From NCBI GenBank assembly GCA_034359265.1, contig CP136890.1, forward strand, positions 52,197,501 through 52,261,500: DNA of 64,000 nt, written 5' to 3'. The notes below the pieces were generated by a model. That model had not been told where the DNA came from. It ran no database searches and saw only the letters and a list, made by a program, of their open reading frames with translations. Of the stretch, positions 44,535 through 54,740 are shown in pieces (the first letter of the stretch is position 1; every line of letters starts with the position of its first letter). Made by a program: the position numbers and the translations under genes. The DNA is from Canna indica (lineage: Eukaryota > Streptophyta > Magnoliopsida > Zingiberales > Cannaceae).

Positions 44535-46848
44535 TGTCACGCCCCGATTCAGGGTCGCGTGACCGGCTAGGGTATGTGTCAATACCCCGAAGCCTACACA
44601 TGCACTAACCAAAAGTAACAAAATCGACACTGAACCAACAAGCAAGTCATAGAATAAAACGGCGACCAAACTTTATTTAAAATCAAAACAGTTTTAAGTT
44701 TAGAGAAACAACTTAACTTTTCAAGTAAACTGTTCAAGTTTTGAAAGCAGTAAATGTTTACAAAAGACTACTCAGTGCATGATCATCGACTCCAATTACA
44801 CGACTACGACTCTATGGATGCCTGCTACGAGATCCGTGTCTCCACCTGCACTCCAACCGCGCCATGCTACCAGGCCGTACCTCACTAGTCGGGCTTTGCA
44901 AAATGAGTCCACAAGGAACTCAGCGAGCACATCTTCTAAACCTTCACATAAATCCCCAATATAAAAATATGCACATAAGTTAGCCATTTATAATGTTTAG
45001 GGATCTAAACTAGTCATGACATGACATCCGGCCCATAGGCCAACCTGTGTAAATAATATATATCCGGCCATAGCGGCCCTCCCAAGCTAGGCACCACTCA
45101 GCCATTAGAGCCTGCTCAAGAATAAGTGGTTCAGCTCTACTCGGCCTTCAACACAAAGCTGTAACCGGCCGCACGGCCCATAAAACACACAAGGAAAGTC
45201 AGAGACAATCACCGGGCCCGTCGACTAGGATGGTCAACTAGTCTCAGGAACCCACCGGGTTAGGGATAGCTAGTCCCACCCAACTCGGGTCTACCGTCAG
45301 TGTTGCCCACTGACGGAATCTCAAGACCCTCCGCCACTCGGGTCTAACACCTAGCGGGCCTGCTGGTGCAATCTCAAGACCCTAATCACCCGCCAAGTCA
45401 AGCATTAGTCGTTCCGACCATTCGTACTTCTCAGCCGACCATCACAATCATAATACACAAGAAGTGCACTCAATAGTTTTCCTTATATGAAACTTCCGGG
45501 CATCCACCCGTATCCGGCCCCCACTCAGGGCTCTACCATTTGCACACTTGTGCCCGCTGACTATTCTCTATGTGTGATTACAATCTATCCACATTCGTGG
45601 TCTTTCTAACAATGTAGTCACTAAAATTTCCCTAAGTGTAATATACATGTCATAAGCTTGGAAATGCACCCAATAACAATATTGCGTAGCGTATAATTTA
45701 TAAATTAAATATTCCATGTCATCTACTATGCATAGCCACATGATTCAAATAATAAGGAATTTAAATCCTGCATTAAACAATAATTTCAGCAAGGAAAGAA
45801 ATTATCCCACATGGTAACAATTGAGCATAAATATTAAAAATAAATGAAACATTCTCATGATTCACATGCCATACTAAAATCCTAACCATGTATGTACTAT
45901 CAAGAACGTTTCCTTATAATATGCTAATCTCAATCTATCACTACCAAGGTTTCATATACTGTGTGAGTAATCTACCAAGGTTTCCTACATGAACCATGAA
46001 CCATGACATGCCCTTTTTCCCCTCCTTGTACCCACTCGGTCAAGCCTAACTTAAATTGCTCATTCTCAGCCGAGACTGACCAGGTTGGAAGAGAAGGATT
46101 TTGGTCATGATCAAGAGAAATCGAGTCATAGATTATGAAAGAACCTTAATCCGAGGGTTTACGACCACTCTAGAAAATCGGGGAAAATTTTGACATGACC
46201 TTTCTCCTTTTTCCTTCATGTGGCCAGCCCTAATCATTAAGAAAACTCCAAGAAATCTATATATAACAGCGTACATAAGTACTAGAATCAAATCTCGGAA
46301 AATATTTCGGCGAATCAACAGAATTACTCGAGAAATTGGCAAATCCCTAAAGCCTAGGGTCGGCTACCCGCCTACCCTACACAACTAGGTTCGATCCACT
46401 CACCTTGACTAAAGAAGGGGATGGATGGGATGAAGATGATCTCGATTCTCCGACGACGATGCAGATCCGGCACCGCCCCCAAAGCTCTCCTCTTCTCCCT
46501 TCCTCCCTTAGGCTGCGTGCGGCTCCACTTCCTTGAGCCGCACAACGGCTTGGGGGTGAGGAGTTTATTCTTTCTTTTTCTTTTTCTTTTTGACAAGAAT
46601 GTCCCTCTTCACTTAAGGCCCCTCATTCGACTCCACCTAACCCAGATCGAGCCCCGACTTGATCCGTGAACCCGATCTCAACCCAACTTGAGTCAACCCA
46701 CACATTCATTCCACAATTGTCCACAATGGGTCAAAAATTAAATTATACCTGCTACTCGCGGCAATTTCGCGACTCGGCCTGGCTAGTTCCAGATCCAATG
46801 GGCTGCGCCACGAATTTTTTATTATATTAGGAAACCCCGGGTATTACA
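44535..46848 (-). mobile_element. solo LTR of a gypsy element
   Basis: It runs from TGTCACGCCCCGA to GGGTATTACA, 2314 bp, flanked by CCAAA on both sides (44530-44534 and 46849-46853), a perfect TSD. It interrupts the left TIR of the MULE, while the right TIR has the uninterrupted site. The start and end words resemble those of gypsy-1 and gypsy-2 LTRs, but the interior is a different family. No internal coding region is present. Confidence 0.93.
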
Positions 46849-46890
46849 CCAAACCCTAACTTTAATTAAAAAATCTAAACCCCACCGGCT

Positions 46891-47491
46891 ATTCTTCTCT
46901 TCCCCGACTGCACTCTTCTCTTCCCCGACAAAAACGAAGAGCTCCCCAACAATCGATCCCTCTTTCCCCAAGGTCCCATAAATCCTTCATTCGCTCGCCG
47001 CTGGAGAATCTATCTCCAAAGTAAGTAGCAATCGAATCTTCCTTTGTGTCGTCGGCCTAAACCTTCCTGTGAAGTGAAGGAAAATGTTTGGAAACCCTAG
47101 TTTTTTTTGCACACCCTAAATTTCAAACCCTTTGTGTCGCCAGCCCAAAATCCTAAAACTAGATTTTTTTTGCAAACCCTAGATAGATTTGTTTGGAAAC
47201 CCTATATTTCAAATAAATATGTATTTGTCAGAATAATTTCAGAATAATATTAAGGTTGATTAATAATTGTCTTCACTCCATGATTCTATTATTTAGAAGG
47301 TCCACTCTTATTAATCTGTTATATCATTAAACATGTATGAAACATTAGACTGCTTTGAAACAAATTATGGAATAGAATTAACATGTATTATGAAACAAAT
47401 ACAGTTATATCAATATGTATATTTTCATTAGGCAAACTATCAATGTGTATATTTTCCAACATGATTTATATCTTCAAATCTTTGTAGCACT
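46891..47491. other. MULE interior upstream of the GRF gene
   Basis: It has leader-like pyrimidine-rich DNA (TTCTTCTCTTCCCCGAC repeated) followed by AT-rich sequence with repeated GGAAACCCTA words. No frame of note. It probably holds the promoter, leader and a leader intron of the downstream gene. Confidence 0.5.
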
Positions 47492-47985
47492 ATGGCAATG
47501 GTATCAAAATCAACAACAACCGAGGTTTCTATAACCTCATCAATGTGTGCGCCGATTTGTCAGCATAATATTGCGGCTTGCTTGCTAACATCAAATATAG
47601 ATAAAAATCCTAGAAGGAAATTCTGGAGATGCATACATTGGAAGGTAAATATTATGTTATAATAAACTCTGTCAATATGAACTAACAATTTCTCTTTGCA
47701 TAGGATAAAGAGAAATCTTGCGGGTACTTTGAGTGGCATGACCCCGAGTATTTTGGGCAAGCGAAGGAAATGATACAAAAGTTAACAAGCGAAAATACAA
47801 AAATTGTTGAAGCATCAACTCAAGCTACTTCAAGAAAAGAATGATGTTCTTGTGGAGATAGGATAACTATGCTGGAGAAGGAGAAGAAGAAGCTAGATGA
47901 AAGAATAAATAGCTATTTTTGGTTGTTAGTGGCTTCTTGGATTATTGTAGGCATGATAGCGTGGTGCAGATTTTCTGATGGTTGA
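47492..47985 (+). pseudogene. GRF-type zinc finger / coiled-coil / membrane-anchor protein gene in the MULE
   Basis: Exon 1 (47492-47644, 51 codons) starts MAMVSKSTTTEV and contains CxxxC-like cysteines (MCAPICQH), then NPRRKFWRC. After a 59-bp GT-AG intron, exon 2 (from 47704) gives DKEKSCGYFEWHDPE. The pattern C...NPRRxFxxC...CGYFxW is the GRF zinc finger. Exon 2 stops at TGA 47842-47844. The +1/+2 frames continue with a heptad-like stretch (LLKHQLKLLQEKNDVLVE), then MLEKEKKKLDERINS, and a hydrophobic segment FWLLVASWIIVGMIAW before a TGA at 47983-47985. Plant GRF-finger proteins commonly have this finger, coil, C-terminal membrane layout. Frameshifts near 47805 and 47860 break the copy. 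Its role in the element is unknown. Confidence 0.72.
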
Positions 47986-48099
47986 TGGGTTATGATGTAT
48001 TTTATGAAAACTATTATATACTTGTATTAAGTAGCTCTCGTAAGAATATTGTCATGTATCTCATTTTGGAATATGAAATGTGAACAGTGTGTATACTGT

Positions 48100-49330
48100 C
48101 AGTTATAAATCTGAATAGTGTGTTTATAATGTGTTTAAATCTGGATTGGTTTATAAATCTGCCTCAATGTCTTTATAGTGTATAATGTGTTATAATTCTG
48201 TCAGTTATAATTCCTTATAAATCTGTTAGTTATAATGTGTTTATAGTGTATCATTCTCATTTCAGTATCAATGATACCAACTGGTATTAGTATGAGTTGG
48301 TATCATTCTCATTTTTGAGGTTTAAGTATAAATGATACCAGCTAGTATCATTCTCATTTCAATATCACTGACTGATACCAGCTGGTACCATTCATACTGA
48401 TACAATGATGGCTCAAAGTTGGTATTTATCAGATACATTGGTTGATGAAACACAATGGTATCATTCAGCTGGTATTTATATTGAGAAGAAACACATTGGT
48501 ATTTATCAGATACAATGAAACTGAAACACATTGGTATTTATCATATACAATGAAACTTAAACACGTTGGCAAGGTCTCTCATGCACAATAGCTGGTATCA
48601 CTGAAACACCAATGATACCATTGTATAAAATTGGTATTCATACTGAAACACAATAAAACTGAAACTGGTATTCATACTGATATAATGAAACTGATATTCA
48701 TGTATGAAACACAATGAAACTGAAACTGGTATTCATACTGAAACACATTGTATCAATGATACCAAATGGTATCAGATACAATGAAACAAATATCACTATC
48801 AAAGTTGTGAAGAGAAGAATGGTATAAGTATCAATCTGAATCAGACATCACTATCAAAGCTGTGAAGAGAAGACTGAAATAGATATCACTATCAAACTTC
48901 CAACTTCATTATTCATTATATCCCAATCTGTAACTTAGACTGAAATTGAAACATACATACATACATCAAACTAATATGAACTAATAAGTTTACAAACTGA
49001 AATATAGTATCAAACCATACTATACATCATCAAACTGAAACCATACATACATCAAACTAACATCATACCTCACTAAAACCATACGTATAGCAAACTAAAA
49101 CAATACCTCTCTGAAACCATAAACCATACATACATCAAACCATACCAAAATACACTACTATCCATCCAAAATACATAGTATCATGTACAAAATATATCCT
49201 TGTATATATACACTACTAACACAGACATATGTACAAAATACATAGTATCATGTACAAAACATATCTATCCATCCAAAATAATAGTATCATGTATCTAACC
49301 ATCCAAAATACATAGTATCTATCCATACAA
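48100..49330. repeat. degenerate short repeats in the MULE interior
   Basis: First TTTATAATGTGTTTATA words (48110-48250). Then from about 48260 to 48890 there are many copies of TTGGTATTCATACTGA, CACAATGAAACTGA and GATACCAGCTGGTATCA in both orientations. From 48950 to 49330 come CATACATACATCAAACTAA and ATAGTATCATGTACAAAAT words. No gene is seen. It looks like slippage-expanded non-coding DNA between the two MULE genes, which converge on this region. Confidence 0.75.
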
Positions 49331-49339
49331 AAAACAAAA

Positions 49340-49723
49340 TATATCAAAGTTCATCATCCTTGTGTATCAGGTCCTTGTGGAACATTTTGGCTCCCTTGTG
49401 TATCATGTCCTTGGACCATCCTTTCATGTTCCTGAATCAAGGATCCGCTCCATTCCCCACGAGAAGAGCAAATTGATAAACTAGATCCAGACATCTAACA
49501 AAATAAAATACTTAATTACTATATTGAAAAAAATTCAAGTTAACAATATATGTACTAACTTACCCTAAAATAGGTTATGCCTGTCTCTTCACCAACAAAA
49601 ACCCCGAATCCCTACGAGGCCATTGCTCTTTCTCTAAAATATGCCTTCTTAAAATAACAAAATAATTAGAGCCAAGTGATACAAGCTACTATTAATATTA
49701 CAATTTATTATTAAAATGCTTAC
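49340..49723 (-). other. probable 3' end of the MULE transposase gene
   Basis: The minus strand at about 49490-49350 reads MSGSSLSICSSRGEW, EHERMVQGHDTQ and VPQGPDTQG before stop codons. It is likely the last exon, but splice links were not resolved. Confidence 0.4.
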
Positions 49724-52565
49724 CCTAGAAGATCTACCTCCTCTTGTTCCTCTACCAGATGCACTTCCACCTCCCCTATTTAAGGAGCAGGATTTGCCTC
49801 AACCAGATGCACTTCCACCTTCCCTATTTGATGAGCAGGATCTACCTCTACCTCTCCCAGTAGATGATGATGATGCACACCGCCAGTGCTTGCTGGATCA
49901 CCTCCCTGCAATAAAACAATTTCTGAATTAATAATCATAGCTAAATATTTGTAATAAGCTAAACATAGCCAAACCTCTGTACGAGTTCGTTGTCCTCTAA
50001 GTGGACAAGTTCTTCTATTATGGCCATCTTGAAAGCATATTTGACATGTGATAATAAGACCTCTTGTTCCTATTCTTGTTGTGTTATCATCTTCATGCAA
50101 ATCTCTTTTTCTTTTTTTCTTTGGCCTCCTAGGCATTTTTTTCACAGGAGGTGGCAAAACATTAGGTCTGTCAACTGGAGGCCATGTATCCTTTCCCGTC
50201 AAAGGTTGCAAGAGGAACTCATATGCCTTCAAGTAGGTGTTCTTCTTATAGTAATTGTCAATATAGTTGTCTGGTTCTTCTTTGGGCCAAGTGATGCATG
50301 CAATTGCATGATTACATGGTATGCCAGATAAATCCCAATGTTGACAAGAACATGTTCGAGAATTCAAGTTAACAACATATGACTTCTCAAATTATTGAAC
50401 CTCGAATAACATATTACCTATTAACAAAATTCACTGAAAATAAACACAACTGAAGTACTGTAAACCAAACTGAAAATAAACTAAACTAACCTGCAGGTGT
50501 CACATAGCAATATCTAGTTTCCTTCTTGTTTTCTTCAAATTTCTTCCTTATGTTCGGGCATATAGTATCAGTGCTTTTTAACATCAACTCATGTTTAGCA
50601 TGCATCCTTGCCATCAACATACGCCGGATATCTTCGAGCATATCAATAACTGGCTTTGATCGTGCCTTTAGAATATAACCATTGAAAGTCTCAGTTATAT
50701 TATTACTCACATCATCACATTTGCAGCTCGAACTGATATAAGCTTGGCAAAATTTTGTGACCCCAATTCCGAGAAAATCTTCATGTGCTCTTGGTGAAGT
50801 TGCTTGGAGTTCATTCATCACTCTTTGGAAATCAGACTCCATCGTGCATCTAACAGCTTTTCAAAACAGTGATTTCAAAGCTAGCCCACTGTGTTTCTTC
50901 TTCCAATTAGCATATACATGTCGAGAACAATTCCTATGCTCCGCAGTAGGTATCCTTTGTTTAATTGCATACTTTAGCCCCTGGGTAATAAACAAAGAAA
51001 AGTTAACACTCATCCAACTATTTGGATATATTAAACACTAAACTTAACAAAGTAAACTCACTTTTTGTTGATCGCTAATTACAGTCAAACCATATCCTTG
51101 ATCTATGGACAAGTCATCAAATAACACCCCCAAAAACCAACTCCATGAATCATATTTTTCTCCTTCAACGGCCGCCCAAGCAATTGGGAACATTTGATTA
51201 TTCTCGTCTCTACCAATAGCTGAAAGTAATTGGCCACCAAGAAATGTCTTGAGGAAACACCCATCAAATTCAATTATCGGTCTACAACCATTAAGAAATC
51301 CCTTTTTCTGCCCTTTAAATCCAATGTACAATCACTGGAAAATCGGAGGTGCACCTGTAAATTCTCGATTACATACAATGTTAAACAAGCTTGTGGGATT
51401 CACACGTCGAAGTTGCGCTAGATATGAACCAAGCATGTCATAATGATCCTCAACAGAGCCTCGTAGTCTTCTTAGAGCCTCCCATTTTGTTCTGTAAGCT
51501 TTCATTCTTGAGATGCTAATACAAAAATTAGCTAGCAAATCCTTCTCCATTTCATCCACACTCCAATTAGGATTGCTCCTAAATTTCTCAAGATAATATT
51601 TTGCGATCCAATCTTTTGTGGCTTGCCTATTCCTCATGCTTCTTGAACATCTGTGCTCACTATTGTAGCTTTTAATCATGAATGTCAATTCTCTCTTCAT
51701 CAAGCTACCGTATATTCTCCACGGGCAACCACTTATACATTTGGCTTCCATTTTTTTTGCACATGTCCTTGTCCATCTTATGTTGTAACCATTTGCAGCA
51801 GCATAGCTTTGAACAGCTTCTTTAAACTGAGAATTAGACTCAAATTTCATCCCAATTTCTAGTTTGACATCCTTGACCTCACATTTGGGATTATATACCT
51901 TCCTATGGAATTTTTTCCTTGTATGCTCAGTCAACCAACCTACACCCTCTTCATCCTCACTATCATCGGGTGTAACGACATCATCTTCACTATCCTTGTG
52001 AGTGGTTAATTGGGATAGGCACCTCTTCTGCAAAGTTGTTATCATATGTACCTTCAATTGTGACTGATACAAATTCATTAGTGTCACATTCATCTTCATT
52101 CAAATTTGGACCTCTACCATGCTTATATTTGTCTTTTTTCAGTGCTCTAACTGTCACATATTCTTCATCACTTAAATCATCAAATTCACTAGAACATATA
52201 TCAGCGTCACTTTCTCCAACTGGGCGATAGTCGATGTCTTCAGATGTCTCAATATCATCACCACTTTCTTCATTAGCAGCAACATGCTCAGTATCTGCAT
52301 GTTGATCAGTCCCATCAATAACAAGATATTCTATACTTGCATGTTCATAATTCCCCCCTAGTGTATCAATTTCTGCCTCTGTATCTACATGTTCATCATT
52401 CCCCCCAAGTGTATCAGTTTTTGCCTCTATAGATGCATGTTCATCATTCCCCCCAAGTGTATCAGTTTTTGCCTCTGTAGATGCATGTTCATCATTCCCC
52501 CCAAGTGTATCAGTTTCTGCCTCTGTAGATACATGTTTATCATCCCCCCAAGATGTGGAGTCCAT
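49724..52565 (-). pseudogene. MULE transposase (MURA/MuDR type), at least four exons, broken
   Basis: Frame 52565-51990 is an acidic N-terminal region with a tandem repeat. A frameshift near 52010 leads to the DNA-binding region (GVGWLTEHTRKKFHRKVYNP, EIGMKFESNSQFKEAV, CAKKMEAKCISGCPWRI). A TGA at 51332-51334 replaces an arginine codon. The catalytic MULE domain follows (IIEFDGCFLK, FPIAWAAVEGEKYDSWSWFL, LTVISDQQK) to a GTGAGT donor at 51062. Exon 50980-50491 (GLKYAIKQRIPTAEHRNCSR) has a TGA for Trp at 50861-50863. Exon 50417-49975 has a TAA at 50392-50394, then the SWIM finger CSCQHWDLSGIPCNH and a knuckle CQICFQDGHNRRTCP. Exon 49905-49724 encodes a Gly/Arg/Ser-rich tail. All catalytic regions are recognisable, so it is a young wreck. 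Confidence 0.88.
52340..52560 (-). repeat. ~57-bp tandem repeat in the transposase N-terminus
   Basis: About four and a half copies of a 19-residue unit (TDTLGGNDEHASTEAK with variants) lie in one frame at the start of the transposase. The DNA unit contains CATTCCCCCCAAGTGTATC. Copies are nearly identical, so the expansion is recent. Confidence 0.85.
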
Positions 52566-53385
52566 CCCGGGATAGCATCAATATACAGTGTATCATTCAT
52601 GTCGCTTTCATCTTCACTGCTAATATTAATCTATATCATAGGATGATTAATATCAATAGCATGTCATCATATAATTATGCTAAAATAAAAATTATACTTA
52701 CAGGGGCTGAATCTCGTCGTGGAGGAAGAATAGTTTTCCGAAGCCGATTTAAACGTCGAACCATCTCAACTTACAGGGGCTATATTAGGGATAAGTAATA
52801 TAAGTGAGGATATATTATGCAATTTTTACACAATCAAAATTCATGCAGTAACACTGGCCATTAGCTCTACGTGAACATTACTAACACCGAGGGGACAATA
52901 TATATAACTAGAAGCATGAACACTGTGGGGGGAGAATACACATTCAAATACAATCAAAAATATGGGATGGAAATGAAAACCGGAAGCATGAACATAGGGT
53001 TCTATTTGTTCAAATCAAAAACAGGATGCATGATTAACCTTAGTTTTGGTGAATGAATCAAGGGTTCCATCTATTCAAATCAAACACCTCAAATTGAAAG
53101 AAAATTACTAACCTTATGTAACAGGGAGTTTGGAGGTGACGTTGGAACACTTCGCGTTGGTGATCGCTGATTGTAGGGAGGCGATGTGAGTTGAGTTAGT
53201 GTGAGATGCTTCGATAAAAGTCGGGGATGATGTTTGTTCTTCCTGGCAAACTAGAGACGGTTGTGCGGCGAAGGAAGCCGACGATGAATGCTGAGACCCC
53301 TTCCGATGGACAAGAATGGAGCGGTGGTCCAAATTTTGTCGGGGATGAAGAGGCGATACCCAGAAAAGTGGGATTTGGATTTTGT
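52566..53385. other. MULE 5' region before the transposase, no gene
   Basis: It likely contains the transposase promoter and leader (minus strand). Some acidic codons (SSEDESDMNDTLYIDA, about 52620-52570) may be a further N-terminal exon in another frame. Otherwise no recognisable feature. Confidence 0.45.
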
Positions 53386-53725
53386 CGGGTGGGGTTTAGA
53401 TATTTTAATTAAAGTTAGGGTTTGGGTAAAAGATTTGCTGATTGGGTTGGGTGGGGCCCACAAAAAAATTAGATAAAAAAAAGTGGGAGAGTTGGCACAG
53501 GGTATTTTTTAATTTAATATTTTATTAATATTTTGAGATGCTGATTGGGCTCTTGATCCACGTCAGCATGCCCACGTCAGCATCCAAACGGCTGTTGTGA
53601 TGTCCCGATAATGGTGGGATAGATTTGTTACAAATCAAAAAATGGTGTATTGAATTGGGAAAATTTGAAAGTGAGGATAGATTTGGAAAACACCTCAAAA
53701 GTTGGGATATATTTAGTAATTAACC
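53386..53725 (-). repeat. MULE right TIR
   Basis: It is the inverted copy of 44244-44534 plus 46849-46890. It includes the uninterrupted AAAGTTAGGGTTTGGGTAAAAG site into which the solo LTR inserted on the other side. Confidence 0.92.
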
Positions 53726-53756
53726 CTCTAGAATTTCATGTTGTGTTTGTCATCAT

Positions 53757-53771
53757 CAAAAAGGGGGAGAT
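53757..53771 (+). other. polypurine tract of the forward Sirevirus-like element
   Basis: AAAAAGGGGGAGAT directly precedes the LTR start TGTTGGCCC and follows GTTTGTCATCATC, a context also seen (inverted) at 54741-54770 in the reverse element. Confidence 0.92.
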
Positions 53772-54447
53772 TGTTGGCCCAAGGGCGCTAAGGTTCAATC
53801 TCTATTTTGATGATAACAAACATGTATTTAATATATGTGTGGAGTTTTGAGTTCAGGTTGAGGTTACGATACGCGCGCAAATTTTGCTCGGAGAAACACA
53901 AAAATTGTCAAAAAGGCTCGAATGTAGATTAAGTAGAGTGCATAGATCATCAAGTAGATTCTATGTAATATATCCCTAGGATCTCATCCCAAGACTATTT
54001 GTAAAGTTATCCAAGTCAAAACTTGGTAACAAACCCATTAAAAAAAAGCGTGTAACAAAGCAAATGTAAAAAATAGCCTCAGCCTAGGTTCGGTCGACCG
54101 AATGAGGCAAGATATTGGCAGTAGCCACTTCGGTCAATCAGTCGGTCGACCAAATGAAGCTAGAAACTGGCAGTGGCCCATTCGATCGACCGGACAACAA
54201 CAGAAATTGGCAACAGCCAATTCGATCGACCGAATATGGCTGAGAAAGGGTAGAAGCCCAGCGCTCGATGGTCGGTCGATCAGTCGGTCGATCGACGATC
54301 GACCGACAAGCGATCGGTCGGCGTCCAACAGGCAGAAAAATGCCCATTGGAGAGTTGTGCCGATTGAGGGGTTATAAATACCCCTCACCAACCTCTCTTA
54401 GTCCTTCTTAATGATCATTAGTGCACTCCAAAGAGAGATTTAATCCC
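53772..54447 (+). repeat. truncated 3' LTR of the forward Sirevirus-like element
   Basis: It matches the first part of the LTR at 35980-37242 up to AGAGAGATTTAATCCCTA. There the 5' LTR continues AGAGATTGATTTGTGG but this copy switches to reverse-strand LTR sequence. It has the palindrome cluster (about 54085-54320) and an intact TATA box. Confidence 0.92.
54373..54380 (+). promoter_or_regulatory. TATA box of the Sirevirus-like LTR
   Basis: TATAAATA in GGGGTTATAAATACCCC, about 50 bp downstream of the CGGTCGA palindrome cluster. The same spacing is seen in the other LTR copies. Confidence 0.6.
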
Positions 54448-54740
54448 TATCTTCTATTCGGGTTTTGGATTACGGGTTTGGTTCTTGGGTTTCTTTGCAT
54501 CATTATGAGAATTTGTAATTTATCTAGACACCCTAAACTTAGAGACTCTATCTTTTTGACGAAATTTGAGCGCGTCGACCAACGTCCTTCTGATTTCTGA
54601 TTTCTCTGATATTTTTGATCATGGACGTCGTGAGCTAACCGATATGGAACCTAAAAATAATTCTCCATAAAATCATTAGTTCCATGTTTGTTATCATCAA
54701 AACCGAGATTAAGACCAAGGTTGAAAATCTTAGGCCAACA
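54448..54740 (-). repeat. reverse Sirevirus-like 3' LTR, right piece
   Basis: On the minus strand it starts TGTTGGCCTAAGATTTTC at 54740 and matches the right LTR (59974 leftwards) to about 59675. The middle of this LTR, corresponding to about 59280-59670, is missing at the junction with the forward element. Confidence 0.87.

Larger units (their letters stand above)
44244..53725 (-). mobile_element. Mutator-like element (MULE) with long TIRs
   Basis: The ends are GGTTAATTACTAAATATATCC and its complement, with long inverted repeats of about 330 bp. The element is 9.5 kb including a 2.3-kb solo gypsy LTR. It carries a MURA-type transposase (minus strand) and a GRF-zinc-finger gene (plus strand). 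Flanks TCATATTTA and CTCTAGAAT do not form a 9-bp duplication, so the outermost bases may be shifted or mutated. Confidence 0.92.
35980..54447 (+). mobile_element. forward Sirevirus-like copia element with three nested insertions
   Basis: 5' LTR 35980-37242, PBS, gag-protease (37300-39637), RNase H (42750-43376), PPT and a truncated 3' LTR (53772-54447). Interruptions are a truncated CACTA element (39638-42749), a hAT-type MITE (43417-43889) and a Mutator-like element (44244-53725). Most of integrase and RT is missing at the CACTA junction, so that event involved a deletion as well as insertion. The Sirevirus assignment is inferred from multiple polypurine tracts before the 3' LTR and from palindrome clusters in the LTR. 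Confidence 0.85.

Noticed and set aside
49716..49931. Plus-strand frame of 71 codons rich in Pro/Leu/Asp
   Set aside because: It is the opposite strand of the Gly/Arg/Ser-rich exon of the MULE transposase, and splice signals support the minus strand.
44235..53734. 9-bp TSD of the MULE
   Set aside because: The flanks TCATATTTA and CTCTAGAAT do not match. A shared TTTCAT nearby is too short and at different distances.
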